NCBI GenBank assembly: GCA_938003765.1 | Contig: CALKYE010000045.1 | Location: forward strand, 1 to 21,752 | Direction of reading: 5' to 3' | Length of the DNA stretch: 21,752 nucleotides | Source of the DNA: an uncultured Planctomycetia bacterium | GTDB taxonomy: Bacteria > Planctomycetota > UBA1135 > GCA-002686595 | Part shown: in pieces, positions 7,300 through 14,454 of the stretch | Layout: each line of letters opens with the position of its first letter | Numbering within the stretch: the first letter of the stretch is position 1 | Made by a program: the position numbers and the translations under genes | The notes under the pieces: generated by a model | The model's input: only the letters and a program-made list of their open reading frames with translations | Told to the model about the DNA's origin: nothing | Database searches by the model: none

Positions 7300-8445
7300 T
7301 CAGGCGAGTGCGACCAGATTCGCGCGCGCCGCGGCCGTGCCTGGGCCCGTCACGGCCGCGTACACGCGCTCGAAGTTGCCGCCGAGCACCTTGACCAGTT
7401 CCTCGTCGTCGAAGCCGCGCTGGCGCAGGCCGCGCGCGAGGTTCATGTAGCAGCTCGCGTCCTCGAGGCCCTGCGGAGTGCGTTGGATGCCGTCGTAGTC
7501 TGAGCCGATGCCGACGTGATCGATGCCGGCGACCTCGACCGCGTGGCAGACGTGGTCGAGCACGCGCTCCAGCGGCAGCGGCGCCGCGCGCGCCTGCAAC
7601 AGCTCGCTCTGCGCGAGGAACGTCGCCGTGTCCGGCGCGCTGCCGAGCGCCTTGTACTCGTCGCTCTCGCGCACGCGGTTGTCTTCAGCTCGCGCCGCCG
7701 CGTCGAGGAACGGCGTGCAGAACACGACGCCCACGACGCCGCCATTGCCCGCGAGCGCGCGCAGTTGCTCGTCGTCGAGGTTGCGCTGGTGCTCGTTGAC
7801 CGCCATGCAGCCCGAATGACTCGCGATCACCGGCTTGGAGCTCGCCTCGAGCGCGTCGAAGAACGACTGGCGGCCGGCGTGCGAGAGGTCGACGACCATG
7901 CCGAGCTCGTTCATCGCGCGCACGACGCTGCGCCCGAAGTCGTTCAAGCCCTCGGGCACGCCAGCGCCCGCGTCGGGCTGGCACGAGCGAATCCAGCGGA
8001 GGTGGTTGTTCCACACCAGCGTCATCACGCGCACCCCGCGCTCGAAGAACCAGTGCAGCTCGTCGAGCGAGTTCTCGATCGAGTGCCCGCCTTCGATGCC
8101 GGGGATTCCCGCGAGCTGATCGGCAGCGCGCGCCGCCGCGAGCTCGCTCGCATTGCCCGCGAAGCGCACCTGGTCGGGATGGCGCTGCGCGAGTCGGTGG
8201 AACTCCCGCAGCAAGAGCCGCGTGCGCTCGCGCGCGCCGTGCCGCGCCTCGTCGATGAAGCGCGGGTCGCACCACGACACGAACACCAACGCGCCCAGGC
8301 CCCCGGACTTGCCGCGCACGAGATCGAGGTGTCCGACGCCGCTCTCGCCCAGATCGCGCCCCAGATCGAGCGCGAGCTGCAGCGAATCGGCGTGGGCGTC
8401 GAACACGGGGCGCTGGCGCGCGAGGGCGATGAAGTCCTTGTGCAT
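7300..8445 (-). CDS. Membrane dipeptidase family (M19) zinc peptidase
   Basis: The 381-residue protein covers a complete M19 (renal dipeptidase-like) TIM barrel. Binuclear zinc ligands are all visible: H18 and D20 (FDAHADS), bridging E118 (GIEGGHS), H189 (VVDLSHAG), H210 (VIASHSG) and the barrel-end D316 (GIGSDYDG). The family hydrolyses dipeptides, including those with a D-residue at the C-terminal position, and some members act on beta-lactams. No signal peptide is seen, so a cytoplasmic enzyme recycling peptides is the simplest reading. The ATG at 8445 was chosen because the domain begins at once (MHKDFIALARQRPVFDAHAD). The longer in-frame extension up to 8769 is arginine-rich and unlike a protein start. 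There is no good Shine-Dalgarno sequence before 8445, so translation may be leaderless. It is the first gene of a run of same-strand genes with gaps of 64-190 bp. The family assignment is very sure; the substrate is not known. Confidence 0.93.
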   Translation of the reverse strand: MHKDFIALARQRPVFDAHADSLQLALDLGRDLGESGVGHLDLVRGKSGGLGALVFVSWCDPRFIDEARHGARERTRLLLREFHRLAQRHPDQVRFAGNASELAAARAADQLAGIPGIEGGHSIENSLDELHWFFERGVRVMTLVWNNHLRWIRSCQPDAGAGVPEGLNDFGRSVVRAMNELGMVVDLSHAGRQSFFDALEASSKPVIASHSGCMAVNEHQRNLDDEQLRALAGNGGVVGVVFCTPFLDAAARAEDNRVRESDEYKALGSAPDTATFLAQSELLQARAAPLPLERVLDHVCHAVEVAGIDHVGIGSDYDGIQRTPQGLEDASCYMNLARGLRQRGFDDEELVKVLGGNFERVYAAVTGPGTAAARANLVALA

Positions 8446-9163
8446 GGATCGTGGGCGCGTGACTGCGCGATCAAGGTAGCGCGCGGCCGCCTCCGCCTCC
8501 CGCGCCGGAACCTGCCGGACCTTGAGCGCCGGGCGTATCGCGAATCGCAACCGTGGCGTAGCTTCAGATCGGGTTGCGCGCGCCGAGGCCAAACTCACCG
8601 CCCCGGAGAGAGTGCGCGCAGCGCGCAGGGACTGAGTTGCTCCACTTGGTCCACTGTTCCTTCCCCACCACGCTCTTCCCGCAGAGAGAGTTCGATGTCG
8701 ACGAGTCCGGACACTTCCCGCCCCCGAGTTCGCAGCAACCGGCGCTGACGCCCAGGCCTCGGCTCGCAATGCTGCTCGCTCGGCTGACGTTCGACACCGC
8801 CTTCCGCGCGCGGCCCGGTCCCGTCAATTGGGGCGCGCCGGCCAACGTCGACAGGAGTGTCGACAACGGCGCGCTGTTCACGGCGGACGGCGGCTCACGG
8901 GTTCGCCACGTCGTCGCAGGTGATGTGTGGATGTACTGGGCGGATCCATCTGAATCGGCGAGCGACGCGAAATGCGATGGAAGAGCACTGGCGCGGCGGC
9001 GTGGAGCTCGCTGTGAAGCCAGGTGGGTGCGCACTTGCGCCGCACTTCGCACGCGTTGGCGGACGGCAGCTTCATCGCGCGCCACCGGCGGAGCACGTCG
9101 AAGCACCGCGTCGTTCGCACGTCGTCCTCACCTGCTGGTCGCGATCGTGTCGGAGCGGACCTC
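8446..9163. other. 718-bp divergent gap
   Basis: The gap separates the minus-strand M19 gene from the plus-strand FG-GAP gene and must hold their promoters. It contains a coding-like plus-strand segment (listed separately) and a 7-bp inverted repeat at 8847-8864. I see no tRNA, insertion sequence or convincing complete gene; the other open frames are arginine/serine-rich shadows. Confidence 0.5.
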
Positions 9164-9167
9164 ATGA
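8769..9167 (+). pseudogene. Possible small gene or gene remnant, unrecognised
   Basis: In this frame residues 1-60 or so (MLLARLTFDTAFRARPGPV, then NGALFTADGGSRVRHVVAGD and VWMYWADPSES) have a balanced composition and mostly G/C third positions, like a true gene. Beyond about 8960 the translation turns arginine-rich and the third-position bias fades, as in non-coding DNA. The stop at 9165-9167 overlaps the ATG of the FG-GAP gene as ATGA, the kind of junction used elsewhere in this window, but that may be chance. No ribosome binding site precedes 8769. I do not recognise the protein. It could be a short real gene, a fragment of a decayed secreted protein, or chance. Confidence 0.25.
8847..8864. 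repeat. 7-bp inverted repeat
   Basis: GTCGACA (8847-8853) and TGTCGAC (8858-8864) are perfect arms around a GGAG loop, about 300 bp upstream of the FG-GAP start. It may be a protein-binding site or a small hairpin; it also falls inside the coding-like segment described for 8769-9167. Confidence 0.4.
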
Positions 9168-10843
9168 GACCGCTGACCCTCGCGTTCGGAGTCTGCTCTC
9201 TCGCTGCGCCGCTCGTCGCGCAGATCCAGACCGCCAAGTTGATGGCGTTCGACACCTACCAGTTCCAGAGCTTTGGGACGGCCGTGGCTGCGGACGACGG
9301 ATGGCTCATCGTCGGGGTTCGCCAGGACAGTCAGGTCGCCTCCACCGCTGGCGCCGCGTACTCCTACCAGCGAAGCGGCGGCGCGTGGAACTTCGTCGAG
9401 AAGTTCTTCTCCTCCGACATTCAGCAAGGTGACGCCTTCGGGAATGTCGTGGTGTTGGACGGTACGACTTGCGTCCTCGGCGCGTTCACCGAAGACCCCA
9501 GTGGAGTGTTCGCGGCGGGATCGGCCTACGTCTTCGAGCGAGTCGGCTCCAGCTGGATTCAGCAGCAGAAGCTCGTCGCAACACCAACGGTCTCCAACGC
9601 GATCTTCAGTTCCAGCATCGCGCTGGATCGAGACAGAATGATCGTCGGCGCGCGTCAAGAGAACAACGTGGGTGCGGCCTACATCTTTGAGCGCGTCGCC
9701 GGCGTTTGGTCGCAGACTGCGCGACTTCAGGCGAGCGACCCCGAGTTGTTCAGTCTCTTCGGCCAGGCGGTTGCTGTGCACGGCAACTTCGCGATGGTCG
9801 GCTCGGCCTCAGCCGGTCCTGCTGGCGGCAGCCAAGGCGCGGTCTACGTCTTCGAGTTCAACGGCGTGCAGTGGATCGAGGTGGCCAAGCTACGCGCTTC
9901 CGATCCCAACGCGAGCAGCGGGTTCGGCAGCACGATGTGGATGGATGGCAACCGCAGCCTGATCGGGTCCGTCGGCCACACCCACTCCGGCATTTCGGGC
10001 TCGGGAGGTGTGTACGCCGTGGATCGAACCGCCTCCGGCTGGCACGAGGTTCAGGAGACGCTCCAGCACGCACCCAGCAATCAATTGACTTTCGGCAGTC
10101 GCGTCGTGCTGTCCGGTGACAGAGCGGTGATCGGCTCCACACGCGACCCGAACACCCTCACTGGTCCCGGCGCCGCGTACGTCTTCGTCCGCAAGCCTTC
10201 CGGTTGGAGCGAGATCGCGCGCCTCCAGGCCAACGACGCTTTGAGCGGCGACGCATTCGGCGGCAACCTTGCCATCGACGATTCAACCGTGGTCGTTGGT
10301 GTGCTCGGGCGAGACGACTTCTGCGGCAACGGCCCCTCGAACTGCAACTCCGGCGCTGTCTACGTCTTCGAGTTCTGCCCCGACGCTCGCCAGTTCGGCT
10401 GGTGCATGAGCGGCGCTCCGTGCGGCAACGTCGACAAGAACGCCGGCTGCATCAACTCGACCGGCGTCGGCGCGACGCTCGGCGCCGCGGGCTCGAGCAG
10501 CGTCGCGCTCGACGAGTTGCGCTTCGAAGCTCGCAAGCTCCAACCCAACAAGAGCGCGATCCTGTTCATGGGCGGCGGAGTCGGCGGCGCCGTGCTCGGC
10601 GACGGCCTGCGCGTCGTGGCCTCAGCAGGCGCCGGCTTCTACCGCTACGGCTTGATGCAGTCGAACGCTGAAGGCGCCGCGTTGCGCACCAACATCATCT
10701 CGCGCAGCCAGCTCTTCCCGCCCACCGGCCGCATCCAACCCGGCTCGGTGTGGAACTTCCAGGTCTGGTACCGCGACTCCGCTGGCCCCTGCGGCTCGGG
10801 CACGAACGTCACCAACGCGCTCGAGGTCACGTTCCGACCCTGA
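9164..10843 (+). CDS. Secreted seven-repeat FG-GAP protein
   Basis: The 559-residue protein has a signal peptide (cut after LVA, before Q20). Residues about 38-404 contain seven FG-GAP repeats, each opening with FG or FS plus a hydrophobic strand (FGTAVAADDGWLIVG, FSSSIALDRDRMIVG, FGQAVAVHGNFAMVG, FGGNLAIDDSTVVVG) and closing with an AVYVFE-type strand. This is the number expected for one integrin-alpha-like seven-bladed propeller. Residues 405-559 form a C-terminal module: a cysteine cluster (C405, then Cys in FGWCMSGAPCGN and DKNAGC), then a beta-rich part ending FQVWYRDS and NVTNALEVTF, related to the ends of two other secreted proteins here. GGAG lies eight bases before the ATG at 9164, which fixes the start. 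Third-position G/C is lower in the propeller than in the C-terminal module. The role is probably surface or matrix binding; no enzymatic motif is visible. Confidence 0.88.
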   Translation: MRPLTLAFGVCSLAAPLVAQIQTAKLMAFDTYQFQSFGTAVAADDGWLIVGVRQDSQVASTAGAAYSYQRSGGAWNFVEKFFSSDIQQGDAFGNVVVLDGTTCVLGAFTEDPSGVFAAGSAYVFERVGSSWIQQQKLVATPTVSNAIFSSSIALDRDRMIVGARQENNVGAAYIFERVAGVWSQTARLQASDPELFSLFGQAVAVHGNFAMVGSASAGPAGGSQGAVYVFEFNGVQWIEVAKLRASDPNASSGFGSTMWMDGNRSLIGSVGHTHSGISGSGGVYAVDRTASGWHEVQETLQHAPSNQLTFGSRVVLSGDRAVIGSTRDPNTLTGPGAAYVFVRKPSGWSEIARLQANDALSGDAFGGNLAIDDSTVVVGVLGRDDFCGNGPSNCNSGAVYVFEFCPDARQFGWCMSGAPCGNVDKNAGCINSTGVGATLGAAGSSSVALDELRFEARKLQPNKSAILFMGGGVGGAVLGDGLRVVASAGAGFYRYGLMQSNAEGAALRTNIISRSQLFPPTGRIQPGSVWNFQVWYRDSAGPCGSGTNVTNALEVTFRP

Positions 10844-10874
10844 CCCCGGCCGAACCTCCGCCGCCGCTCGGACA

Positions 10875-10911
10875 GCGCTGGAAACGAAGAAGTGCGCATT
10901 TCTTCCAGCGC
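10875..10911 (+). terminator. Hairpin after the FG-GAP gene
   Basis: Perfect 9-bp arms GCGCTGGAA (10875-10883) and TTCCAGCGC (10903-10911) lie about 30 bp past the stop. A second pairing, GAAGAA with TTCTTC, can form inside. No U-run follows. Confidence 0.5.
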
Positions 10912-11037
10912 GGCCGACCGCTCGCCGCGCGCGAGCGGCTGGTGACAGCATCCCTCGGCCCCGCGCACAGCGCACACGCGCTGGCGCGGGGCCGCCCTGT
11001 GCCTCCCATCGTTCCCGGACAGCCCTGGAGGCAAGTG

Positions 11038-11622
11038 ATGAAGTTCCATCGTTGTGTGTCGAAGGTCCTCGCCGTGGTCGGACTCGCACTGGGCGCACTC
11101 GCGACGCCCCAACTGACCGGCGGCGGCGCCGGCCAGTACCAGCAGCCGAAACCGAACTTGGCCCTCGTGCGCGCCGCGCTTCCCGCGGACCAGAGCGACA
11201 CGATCTACGACGTGCGCTTGAAGGTGCTCGGCGAGGGACTGGGCCGCGTGCGCGGCGAGATGCGCCAGCGTCCGCAGGTCGAGCCCGGCGGCGAGGTGAT
11301 CGACCTCGTCTATCGGCTCGAGGGCCAGCACGTCACGCTCGACGACGGCCGAGTGCTGGTGCAGGCCGCGATCCTGCTCGACCTCGCGCAGTTCGGCGGC
11401 GAAGGGCTCATCCAAGTCGGCGAGATGGAAGGGTTGATGTTCCCGATCCCCGGCGCGCTGGGTTACTGCCCGGTGCTTCCGCCCTCGGACAAGACCGAGG
11501 CGCTGCGACGCGACAGTTCGGGCCTCTCAAGCGTGGCGGCAGGCGCGCCGGTGTTGATCGAGCCGTCCGCCGCTCCGGCGCCGATGCCGGGCGAGTTCAT
11601 CGCACGCTGGATTCTCTACTGA
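11038..11622 (+). CDS. Small secreted protein of unknown function
   Basis: The 194-residue protein begins with a typical signal peptide (MKFHRC then a hydrophobic core, likely cut after ALA at 22). The mature part is mostly beta-rich in outlook: a strand-like YDVRLKVLGEGLGRVRGEM, then EVIDLVYRLEGQHVTLDDG and ILLDLAQFGGEGLIQVGEMEG. The C-terminal 40 residues are rich in Ala, Pro and Ser and end in EFIARWILY. A single Cys follows GALGY. I recognise no family. The start is strongly supported by GGAGG six to seven bases upstream of the ATG. It is separated from the FG-GAP gene by 194 bp with a hairpin, so it probably has its own promoter, and it converges on the WD40 gene across a hairpin at 11641-11682. 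Confidence 0.75.
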   Translation: MKFHRCVSKVLAVVGLALGALATPQLTGGGAGQYQQPKPNLALVRAALPADQSDTIYDVRLKVLGEGLGRVRGEMRQRPQVEPGGEVIDLVYRLEGQHVTLDDGRVLVQAAILLDLAQFGGEGLIQVGEMEGLMFPIPGALGYCPVLPPSDKTEALRRDSSGLSSVAAGAPVLIEPSAAPAPMPGEFIARWILY

Positions 11623-11640
11623 GCTTCGCTCGCGCTCGCT

Positions 11641-11682
11641 GCGGGCGCCGGGGACCTTCGGCTCGAAGGCCCCGGCGCCTGC
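11641..11682. terminator. Bidirectional hairpin between convergent genes
   Basis: Outer arms 11641-11653 and 11670-11682 pair over 13 positions (one G-T mismatch that would wobble in RNA). Inside them CCTTCG (11655-11660) pairs with CGAAGG (11664-11669) around a three-base loop. It fills the gap between the stop at 11622 (plus) and the stop at 11684 (minus), so it can serve both transcripts. Confidence 0.75.
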
Positions 11683-11683
11683 G

Positions 11684-13693
11684 TCATTTGGCGGTGAGTC
11701 GCTCGCGCAGCGTCCGTGAGTCGAGGATCACCACGGTCTTGTCGGTCGAGCAACTCGCGATGCGCGCTCCGCTCGAGTCGAAGTCGACGTTGTAGGGGTG
11801 CTCGCGATGCGGGCGCAGCTCGCTCACCACCCCTCCGTTCGCGAGATCGATCAGCGCGAGCACGTTCGAGGCGACGGCCAAGCGCGACCCGTCGGGCGAG
11901 ATGTCGATGTGTTCGACACCGTGCCGCAGGCTCGCCAACTCACGCACCAGCGCCCCGCTCGCCGCATCGTGCAACGTGATCGCTCCACTGCGTCCCGCGA
12001 CCACGAGCTCGCGGCCGCTCGGCGTGAACATCGCTTCGGCCACGTCCGCGTTGGCGCACTTGATCTCGAACAGTTGCGCGCCGGTCGCGACCTCCCACAC
12101 GATCGCGCGACCATCGCGCGCCGTCGAAACGCAGCGCGCCGAGTCCGGGCTGTAGTTCACGGCGAGAACGGTCGAGCCGTGGCCGCTCATCTCGCGCTGC
12201 TTGGCGAAGTCGTCCAGTCCCCACACGACCAAGTTCTTGCCCACGCAGGCCGCCGCGTAGCGACCGTCGGGGCTGACGGCGAGGTAGTAGGTCCCGCCGA
12301 CTAGCGTGAGCTCGCCCAACTGCGCGCCCGAGGCCGCGTCCCACGCGCGCAGCGCAGGCTCCCAGCTCCCGGAGATCAGCCGCTTGCCATCGGGCGTCCA
12401 CGCGAGCGCGTGGCAGGACTTGGCCTCGGGATGGGCGATCCAGCTCGCGCGCAGCTCCAGCGTGGCGCTGTCGCGCACTTTGATGCGCCCGTCGTAGCTC
12501 GCGGTCGCGATGCGCGTGTCGTCGGGGCTGAAGCGCGCGACGTAGACCGCGTGAGAGTTGATGCACTGCGCAGGTCCGAACGCGCTCGCGTCCGCGGTCC
12601 AGACGCGCAGCGTGCCGTCGTTCGAGCTCGACAGCAGCGTCTTGCGATCGCGCGCGAAGGCGCAGCTCAGCACGTCGTCGCCGTGGCCGCGCAGCGTGGC
12701 GAGCATGCTCCAGTCGCTCGTGCTCCACAGCCGCAACGCGCCGTCGGCGGACGCCGTCGCCAGCCGCATCCCGTCCGGCGACAGCGCGAGCTTGGCGACC
12801 GCGTCCGTGTGTCCGCGCAAGCTGGCTTGGAGCTCGCCAGTGTCAGCGTTCCACACGCGCGCCGTCTTGTCCTTCGAGGCCCCGACCACTGCCGTTCCGC
12901 CCGGCAGCCACAGCACGTCGTCCACCGCGTTGTAGATGCCTTCATCGGGCATCGAGCAGGTCACGGGCTCACCGCCGGTCACGTTCCACACGAACACACA
13001 GAAGTCCCAGGAGCCCGCCGCGATGCGCCGGCCGTCGGGCGAGAACGCCAGTCCGACGAGCGGCTTGCGGCCGCCTTCGAGCGTGCGCACGAGCTCGCCC
13101 GTTCGCGCGCTCCAGATGTGGACGATGCCCCACACGCCGCGCGTCGGGTTGCGCTCGTAGGAGCACGACGCCACCAGCTCGCCGTCCGGACTGAACGCCG
13201 CGCCGCCGACCGGGTTGGCGTGCAGCGTGAAGTCGACCAGCAGTTTGCGCTCGGCGACGTCCCACACTTTGACCGTGCGGTCGAACGAGGCGCTCACGAC
13301 GCGCTCGCCAGCGGCGTCGAAGCGCAGGTACGAGAGGCTCTCCGTGTGGCGACCGAGCTCGCCCACCAATGCGCCGGTGCGCGAGTCCCGCAGCTCGATT
13401 CGACCATCGCTCAGCCCCGTCGCGACGACGTCTTGCGTCGGACTCGCCGCGAGCGCGACCGCGTGGTTCGAGCCCAACGCGACGCTGAGCAGGGACTGAT
13501 CGAGCGACGCGTCTCTCACGCGCCATTCGAAGCCGCGCTGCGTCGGCTCGGTGCGGTCCAGCCAAATGCGCGCCTCGGCGAACTCGTCCAGTCGAATCGA
13601 GGCCTCGGCCGCGGCCATCTGCGCGCGGTAGAGCTCGCGTTGGAGCTCATGGTTCGCCTGGAGAACGATGGCGGTGAGCAAAGTGACGATCAC
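11684..13693 (-). CDS. WD40 protein with 14 repeats, kinase-WD40-like but no kinase
   Basis: The 669-residue protein has a hydrophobic start (VIVTLLTAIVL, about 11 residues), a helical region (ELYRAQMAAAEASIRLDEF, then ARIWLDRTEP, 21-50), an RGFEWRVRD motif near 53-61, and then WD40 repeats to the end. Fourteen repeat ends can be counted, including VKVWDV, VHIWSA, VFVWNV, ARVWNA, LRLWST, LRVWTA, IKVRDS, LRAWDA, AIVWEV and ITLHDA: two seven-bladed propellers. The helical region and the RGFEW motif resemble what follows the membrane helix in planctomycete PknB-WD40 kinases, but no kinase domain is present. The GTG start at 13693 overlaps the TetR stop by four bases and has GGAG six bases before it; a longer reading would run through tetR and was rejected. 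WD40 propellers serve as interaction scaffolds. The partner is unknown; coupling to TetR suggests shared regulation. Confidence 0.85.
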   Translation of the reverse strand: MIVTLLTAIVLQANHELQRELYRAQMAAAEASIRLDEFAEARIWLDRTEPTQRGFEWRVRDASLDQSLLSVALGSNHAVALAASPTQDVVATGLSDGRIELRDSRTGALVGELGRHTESLSYLRFDAAGERVVSASFDRTVKVWDVAERKLLVDFTLHANPVGGAAFSPDGELVASCSYERNPTRGVWGIVHIWSARTGELVRTLEGGRKPLVGLAFSPDGRRIAAGSWDFCVFVWNVTGGEPVTCSMPDEGIYNAVDDVLWLPGGTAVVGASKDKTARVWNADTGELQASLRGHTDAVAKLALSPDGMRLATASADGALRLWSTSDWSMLATLRGHGDDVLSCAFARDRKTLLSSSNDGTLRVWTADASAFGPAQCINSHAVYVARFSPDDTRIATASYDGRIKVRDSATLELRASWIAHPEAKSCHALAWTPDGKRLISGSWEPALRAWDAASGAQLGELTLVGGTYYLAVSPDGRYAAACVGKNLVVWGLDDFAKQREMSGHGSTVLAVNYSPDSARCVSTARDGRAIVWEVATGAQLFEIKCANADVAEAMFTPSGRELVVAGRSGAITLHDAASGALVRELASLRHGVEHIDISPDGSRLAVASNVLALIDLANGGVVSELRPHREHPYNVDFDSSGARIASCSTDKTVVILDSRTLRERLTAK

Positions 13694-14319
13694 GACGCGC
13701 TCCGTTGCTGGGTGTCGACCGCCGCGTCCGCGAGCAGCCGCTCGACGTAATCGCGCAGGTGCACGACGGCGGCGTCGTACGCCTCGAAGTTGCGGTAGGC
13801 GCGCGCGAGCATCACCGCGCCCTCCATGGTGGTGAGCACGAACACCGCGAGCCGGCGCGGGTCGGAGTGAGCCGGCAAGCGATCGCGCGCGGCTTCGAAG
13901 CACGCCTCGACGGCGTCGAGCCAACCGTCGAAGTTCGCGACCAGGAGCCCGCGCGCGCGCGGATGCGTCTCGACGACCTCGAGGACGAGATTCCCGATCG
14001 GACAGCCGTGCTTGAACTCGGTCAGCTCGAGCATCTGGCGGTAGCCGCCGAGCAGCCCGAACACGCGCTCGATCGGATCGGCGGTGCTCTCCCAGATCGG
14101 CTGCAGCACGCCTTCGTAGAGCGTGCTCTTCCGCCGCTCGAGCGTCGCGTGCAGCAGGTCCTCCTTGGTCGGGAAGAAGTAGTAGAGCGAGCCCGGCAGC
14201 ACGCTCGCCTTGCGCGCGATCTGCGCCAGACCGGTCGCGCCGTAGCCCTGGAAGACGAACAGCTCCATCGCGGCGTCGATCAGGCGCTCGCGCGTGTCGG
14301 GGGCAGGGTTGGGGCTCAT
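13690..14319 (-). CDS. TetR/AcrR-family transcriptional regulator
   Basis: The 209-residue protein has a TetR-type helix-turn-helix at about 10-56 (TRERLIDAAMELFVFQGY, then TGLAQIARKASVLPGSLYYF and FPTKEDLL), followed by an all-helical ligand domain. The segment EFKHGCPIGNLVLEV puts Cys106 at the place where a reactive cysteine sits in NemR-like regulators, so sensing of electrophiles or oxidants is possible. The repressor would bind DNA as a dimer and release on ligand binding or cysteine modification. ATG at 14319 was chosen because the family begins there; the longer frame runs into the neighbouring gene's antisense. The gene is transcribed away from the isomerase at 14455. A palindrome at 14339-14358 lies 20 bp before its start. 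Its TGA overlaps the GTG of the WD40 gene, so the two are probably translationally coupled. Family very sure; effector unknown. Confidence 0.93.
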   Translation of the reverse strand: MSPNPAPDTRERLIDAAMELFVFQGYGATGLAQIARKASVLPGSLYYFFPTKEDLLHATLERRKSTLYEGVLQPIWESTADPIERVFGLLGGYRQMLELTEFKHGCPIGNLVLEVVETHPRARGLLVANFDGWLDAVEACFEAARDRLPAHSDPRRLAVFVLTTMEGAVMLARAYRNFEAYDAAVVHLRDYVERLLADAAVDTQQRSAS

Positions 14320-14338
14320 GGGTTGCGCGTTCGGGCGA

Positions 14339-14358
14339 TTGGTTGGTTGACCAACTAA
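14339..14358. promoter_or_regulatory. Palindromic operator candidate for the TetR protein
   Basis: TTGGT (14343-14347) and ACCAA (14350-14354) are perfect arms around TG. The match extends to nine positions per arm with one mismatch. It sits 20 bp upstream of tetR and about 97 bp upstream of the divergent isomerase gene, the usual place for a TetR operator acting on both directions. Binding is inferred from position and symmetry. Confidence 0.6.
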
Positions 14359-14454
14359 CGTACGAGCGTAGAGGCCACCGGCGGCCCCGTCAATCTCGAC
14401 CCCACTCGACTTGGGGCTTGCAGCCCGAGGGCGAGCGGAGATCGTGGGCAGTCC

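Noticed and set aside
7516..8748. Long plus-strand frame opposite the M19 peptidase
   Set aside because: Shadow; low-complexity Arg/Ala/Val/Glu translation.
8446..8769. N-terminal extension of the M19 gene to 8769
   Set aside because: Arg/Ala-rich with no family match; the enzyme domain begins at once from 8445.
8564..9106. Minus-strand frame in the divergent gap
   Set aside because: Ser/Arg-rich with no start signal; the plus-strand reading of the same bases looks more protein-like.
12410..13750. Long plus-strand frame opposite the WD40 gene
   Set aside because: Shadow of 14 WD40 repeats on the other strand.
13694..13924. N-terminal extension of the WD40 gene through tetR
   Set aside because: Would overlap tetR in another frame with an arginine-rich translation; the GTG at 13693 has a ribosome binding site.
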